This document shows, piece after piece, positions 5,628 to 8,085 of a stretch of DNA of 8,085 nt; position 1 is the stretch's first letter; each line of letters starts with the position of its first letter. Source of the DNA: Hyphomicrobiales bacterium. GTDB taxonomy: Bacteria > Pseudomonadota > Alphaproteobacteria > Rhizobiales > JAJFHB01. The stretch lies in NCBI GenBank assembly GCA_021775795.1, contig JAJFHB010000466.1, positions 1 to 8,085 on the forward strand, in the 5' to 3' direction. The notes under the pieces were generated by a model. It worked only from the letters and a program-made list of their open reading frames with translations, had not been told where the DNA came from and searched no databases. The position numbers were made by a program, and so were the translations under genes.

Positions 5628-6980
5628 TTATACGTTGGCCTGGGCGATACGAACAATGGCGTCCAGACTACGTTCGACGTCTTCATCACGGGTTGCCCAA
5701 CTGCTTACTGATATACGCATGGCACCGCGGCCACGCCAATGGGTACCGCCGCACCAGCAGGTTCCATCTTCCTGTATCGCTGCAATAATGCGCGCTGTGG
5801 TCTCATCATCGCCAAAGGCGACCACCACCTGATTGAGCACCACATCATTCAGCACCGTGTAGCCCGCAGCGCTAAGACCTTCGGCAAAGCGCTGCGCCTG
5901 CCGGCAGTTGCGGGATACGAGTTCTGCAACGCCGTTGCGTCCCAACGCCCGCAAGACGGCCCAGATTTCAACACCCCGGGCACGGCGTGAAGATTCCGGT
6001 GTAAAGGCAAAGGGCTCGCGCGCTTCTCCCTGGGGCAAGTAGGAGGCGCTGATTGCCATGGCGGCGCGCAGATGTTCGGGATCGCGCACAAAAGCCAGCC
6101 CGCTGTCATAGGACACATTCAGCCACTTGTGCGCATCGCAGGCCCAGGAATCGGCGCCCTCGAAACCCTGCATCAAATGAGCACGCTCCGGTGCCGCGGC
6201 AGCCCACAGCCCAAAGGCTCCATCCACATGCACCCAGGCCCCTGCTGCTTTCGCTTTCGCACAGAGCTCGCTTGCGGGATCAAAAGCGCCTGAATTGACG
6301 TTTCCCGCCTGCAGACACACGATTGTGGGGCCGGAGATCTCCGGCAGTTCCGCAGCTATCATCCGCCCCTGGTCATCAGCCGGCACTTCCACCACCCGCT
6401 CGCGGCCAAGGCCCAGCAACCCGAGAGACTTGAAAAGGGTAGAGTGTGCCTCACCGCCGACCACAACCGTTATGGGCGGCGCGCCGAAAAGGCCCATTCT
6501 CTCAACATCCCATCCAGCATCGGTCAGTATTTTGCTGCGGGCAGCCGCCAGAGCCGTAAAGTTCGCCATTGTGGCACCGGTAACAAAGGCGCCGCCGGTT
6601 CCGGCCGGCAAGTTCAAAAGATCCACCAGCCAGCGCAGGGCAATTGCTTCGATTGTGGCGGCGGCTGGAGAGGAAAGATGGGTGAAGCCATTTTGATCCC
6701 AGGCTGCAACCTGCCAGTTGGCCGCAAGCGCAACCGGCAAGGTTCCACCGGTGACGAAGCCGAAATAGCGCGGACCAGCACTGCCGGTTGTGGCCGGCCC
6801 TCCAATGGTTGCTAGCGTATCCAGCGTGGTTTGAGGGTCTTCACCTGCATCAGACAGAGGGCCGTCGAGCCCTGCCAGCGCCGCCACGTCTTCGGCCCGC
6901 GCACCGACATGGCGAGACTGTATCGTGTCCAGGTATGTGCTTGCATGCCCGTGTGCCGCCTGCAGCAGTTTCTTGTGCAT
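5628..6980 (-). CDS. Group II PLP-dependent decarboxylase/aminotransferase-like enzyme
   Basis: The 450-residue product is a fold-type I PLP enzyme of the aromatic-amino-acid/glutamate decarboxylase group. Marks visible: FVTGATMANFTALAAAR (132-148), the cofactor-stacking His H179 in GEAHSTLFKS, D253 in HVDGAFG that would hold the pyridine nitrogen, and the Schiff-base lysine K285 in CDAHKW. The end GTHWRGRGAMRISVSSW (412-428) is typical of bacterial members often annotated only as aspartate aminotransferase family. It probably decarboxylates an amino acid in the cytoplasm, but the substrate cannot be read from the sequence. The gene leads an operon with DUF2237 and the isomerase-like gene, and diverges from the M24 gene. 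A weak ribosome site GGAAAG lies six bases before the ATG. Confidence 0.92.
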   Translation of the reverse strand: MHKKLLQAAHGHASTYLDTIQSRHVGARAEDVAALAGLDGPLSDAGEDPQTTLDTLATIGGPATTGSAGPRYFGFVTGGTLPVALAANWQVAAWDQNGFTHLSSPAAATIEAIALRWLVDLLNLPAGTGGAFVTGATMANFTALAAARSKILTDAGWDVERMGLFGAPPITVVVGGEAHSTLFKSLGLLGLGRERVVEVPADDQGRMIAAELPEISGPTIVCLQAGNVNSGAFDPASELCAKAKAAGAWVHVDGAFGLWAAAAPERAHLMQGFEGADSWACDAHKWLNVSYDSGLAFVRDPEHLRAAMAISASYLPQGEAREPFAFTPESSRRARGVEIWAVLRALGRNGVAELVSRNCRQAQRFAEGLSAAGYTVLNDVVLNQVVVAFGDDETTARIIAAIQEDGTCWCGGTHWRGRGAMRISVSSWATRDEDVERSLDAIVRIAQANV

Positions 6981-7012
6981 GGAGATCTTTCCGACTTACA
7001 TTTCCGGGGCGC

Positions 7013-7042
7013 ACAATAGGGCTGCTTGAGAGCAGAGTGCAA
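7013..7042 (-). promoter_or_regulatory. Tentative promoter of the decarboxylase operon
   Basis: On the minus strand TTGCAC (7042-7037) and TATTGT (7018-7013) are 18 bases apart, matching consensus at three and four of six positions. It lies in the 111-bp divergent region and would give a leader of about 25 bases. A short hairpin CTGCT-TGAG-AGCAG (7022-7035) falls within the spacer. Confidence 0.25.
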
Positions 7043-7045
7043 CAA

Positions 7046-7068
7046 GGGTGGTCAGGAATATGCCACCC
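7046..7068. promoter_or_regulatory. Inverted repeat in the divergent region, possible operator
   Basis: GGGTGG (7046-7051) and CCACCC (7063-7068) are perfect 6-base inverted arms with an 11-base spacer, centred near 7057. The element lies just before the M24 gene ribosome site and about 75 bases before the decarboxylase ATG, a place suited to a shared repressor or an mRNA hairpin. A 6-base repeat can occur by chance. Confidence 0.25.
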
Positions 7069-7091
7069 GGCAAAATGAGGGAAACGCGCAG

Positions 7092-8085
7092 ATGCCTGCA
7101 ACCTATGCCGCCTTTGAGCGGGCTGAATTCATGGAGCGGTTCGACCGGTGCCGGAACGCCATCCGCAATGCTGGTTGCGATGCCTGCATCATGGTGGCAC
7201 CGGAACACCATTATTACTTCGGTGGCTATGATGCCTGGGTTTCGGTGAACAGCCCGCAGGCACTCATATTCACGAGCGGCGATGACGCCCCGACACTTAT
7301 CCTGCGCGATGTCGATCTGGCGCTGGCGCTGGAAACAACCTGGGTCGAGGACATCCGCACCTATTCCCTGGTGCTTGAAAGTTATGCAGAGCGGGTTCAC
7401 GGCATTCTGAAAGAGAAAGGCATCAACAGCGGCCGAATTGCCATTGAGCTGCAGTCTTATGCTCTCCCGACAGCGCTTGGCGATGCTCTGCGCGATGCCC
7501 TTCCAGAAACTGAATTCGTTGATGCCACGACCATCATGGGGCGGCTAAGACTGATAAAATCGCCCGCCGAAATGACCTACATGGAGGATGCCGCACGCCA
7601 TGCACAGGCAGGCCTTGCGGCGATGGTTTCGACCACACGGGAGGGTGTAAGCGAAATATCCGTCGCGGCGGAAATTGAAGTTGCGATGCGACGGCAGGGA
7701 TCCGATTATCCTGCAATTCCAACGGAGTTCAGCGGCGGCAGGCGCTCGGCTGGAGGCCACGCGACCCCCCGCCCTCGCCTCATTGAACGGGGTGATCTGG
7801 TACATGGGGAATTTGCCGGTGTTGCCGCGCGCTATCACGCCACCGCCATCCAGACACTGGCCTGCGGTGAACCCGCCCCCTATGCCCGTGAGTTGTACGA
7901 CATCGGTGTTGCCTCACTCGCAGCAGGCATTGCGGCAATTGAGCCTGGTGTTCCGGTAGACGCGGTAGAAGAAGCCTCCCTGGAGCCTCTACGCGCGCAT
8001 GGTCTTGAAGAAGCGGCCATGATGCGCTTTGGCTATGGCATCGGCATCGCCTATCCACCCATCTGGCTTGAGGCCTTGCAGATTG
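7092..8085 (+). CDS. M24 family creatinase/ectoine-hydrolase-like protein, 3' end cut by window edge
   Basis: The 331 residues visible from ATG 7092 form an N-terminal creatinase-type domain (about 12-150) and most of a pita-bread M24 domain. A GAGGGA site lies about ten bases upstream. Conserved parts are GRLRLIKSPAEMTYMEDAAR (150-169), the substrate-site His H223 in AGGHATP, and GDLVHGEFAG (234-243). Of the metal-binding residues of M24 aminopeptidases, the first Asp is E240, the second Asp position (in RYHATAIQT) appears to be A250, and the His of GHGIG is Tyr (Y315, FGYGIGIAYPPIW). This pattern fits creatinase and ectoine hydrolase (DoeA/EutD) relatives rather than a metal-dependent Xaa-Pro peptidase, so hydrolysis of a small C-N bond is more likely than peptide trimming. 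The C-terminal Glu ligands lie outside the window. Substrate unknown. It is transcribed divergently from the PLP enzyme operon. Confidence 0.9.
   Translation, partial: MPATYAAFERAEFMERFDRCRNAIRNAGCDACIMVAPEHHYYFGGYDAWVSVNSPQALIFTSGDDAPTLILRDVDLALALETTWVEDIRTYSLVLESYAERVHGILKEKGINSGRIAIELQSYALPTALGDALRDALPETEFVDATTIMGRLRLIKSPAEMTYMEDAARHAQAGLAAMVSTTREGVSEISVAAEIEVAMRRQGSDYPAIPTEFSGGRRSAGGHATPRPRLIERGDLVHGEFAGVAARYHATAIQTLACGEPAPYARELYDIGVASLAAGIAAIEPGVPVDAVEEASLEPLRAHGLEEAAMMRFGYGIGIAYPPIWLEALQI

Noticed and set aside
5609..5689. A 27-residue N-terminal extension of the DUF2237 protein
   Set aside because: It overlaps the decarboxylase 3' end; ATG 5608 has an AAGGA site and fits the family length.

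Overview
The window reads as ordinary chromosome of a proteobacterium, most likely an alphaproteobacterium. This is inferred from the coding style (moderately GC-rich, GTG/TTG starts, short Shine-Dalgarno sites), the close-packed operons, and the typical alphaproteobacterial form of MsrA (long N-terminal leader, GCFWG motif, C-terminal [12 protein letters not shown]). No phage, transposon, CRISPR array or other mobile element is visible.

Left third (1-3265): a minus-strand operon encodes an ADP/NDP-forming acyl-CoA synthetase (808-2910 or 2925), followed 3 bases later by a crotonase-type enoyl-CoA hydratase that runs off the left edge. A good sigma70-like promoter lies upstream (2981-3008). 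Together the two enzymes would activate a carboxylic acid to its CoA thioester and hydrate an enoyl-CoA; the acid is not identifiable. The gap between this operon and the tRNA appears to hold a decayed, frameshifted C-terminal remnant of a class II glutamine amidotransferase-like gene.

Middle (3266-4604): a complete tRNA-Ser(GGA) on the minus strand with its own promoter, then on the plus strand a 107-residue two-helix membrane protein of unknown function, then msrA (peptide-methionine (S)-S-oxide reductase), preceded by a three-unit heptamer repeat. msrA converges on the next operon with only 3 bases between the stop codons, and an 11-bp perfect stem-loop sits at the junction.

Right part (4608-8085): a minus-strand operon of three genes, in transcription order a group II PLP-dependent decarboxylase-like enzyme, a DUF2237 protein, and a DsbA-fold 2-hydroxychromene-2-carboxylate isomerase-like protein. 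Divergent from it across a 111-bp region is a creatinase/ectoine-hydrolase-like M24 protein, cut by the right edge, which lacks several canonical M24 metal ligands. The divergent pair suggests a small catabolic unit (C-N hydrolysis plus decarboxylation), but no substrate can be named from sequence.

Nothing here is plainly a new defence or mobile system. The points most worth a second look are the metal-ligand-poor M24 protein beside the decarboxylase/DUF2237/isomerase operon, the unassigned acyl-CoA synthetase/hydratase pair, the amidotransferase remnant, and the stem-loop at the convergent junction.
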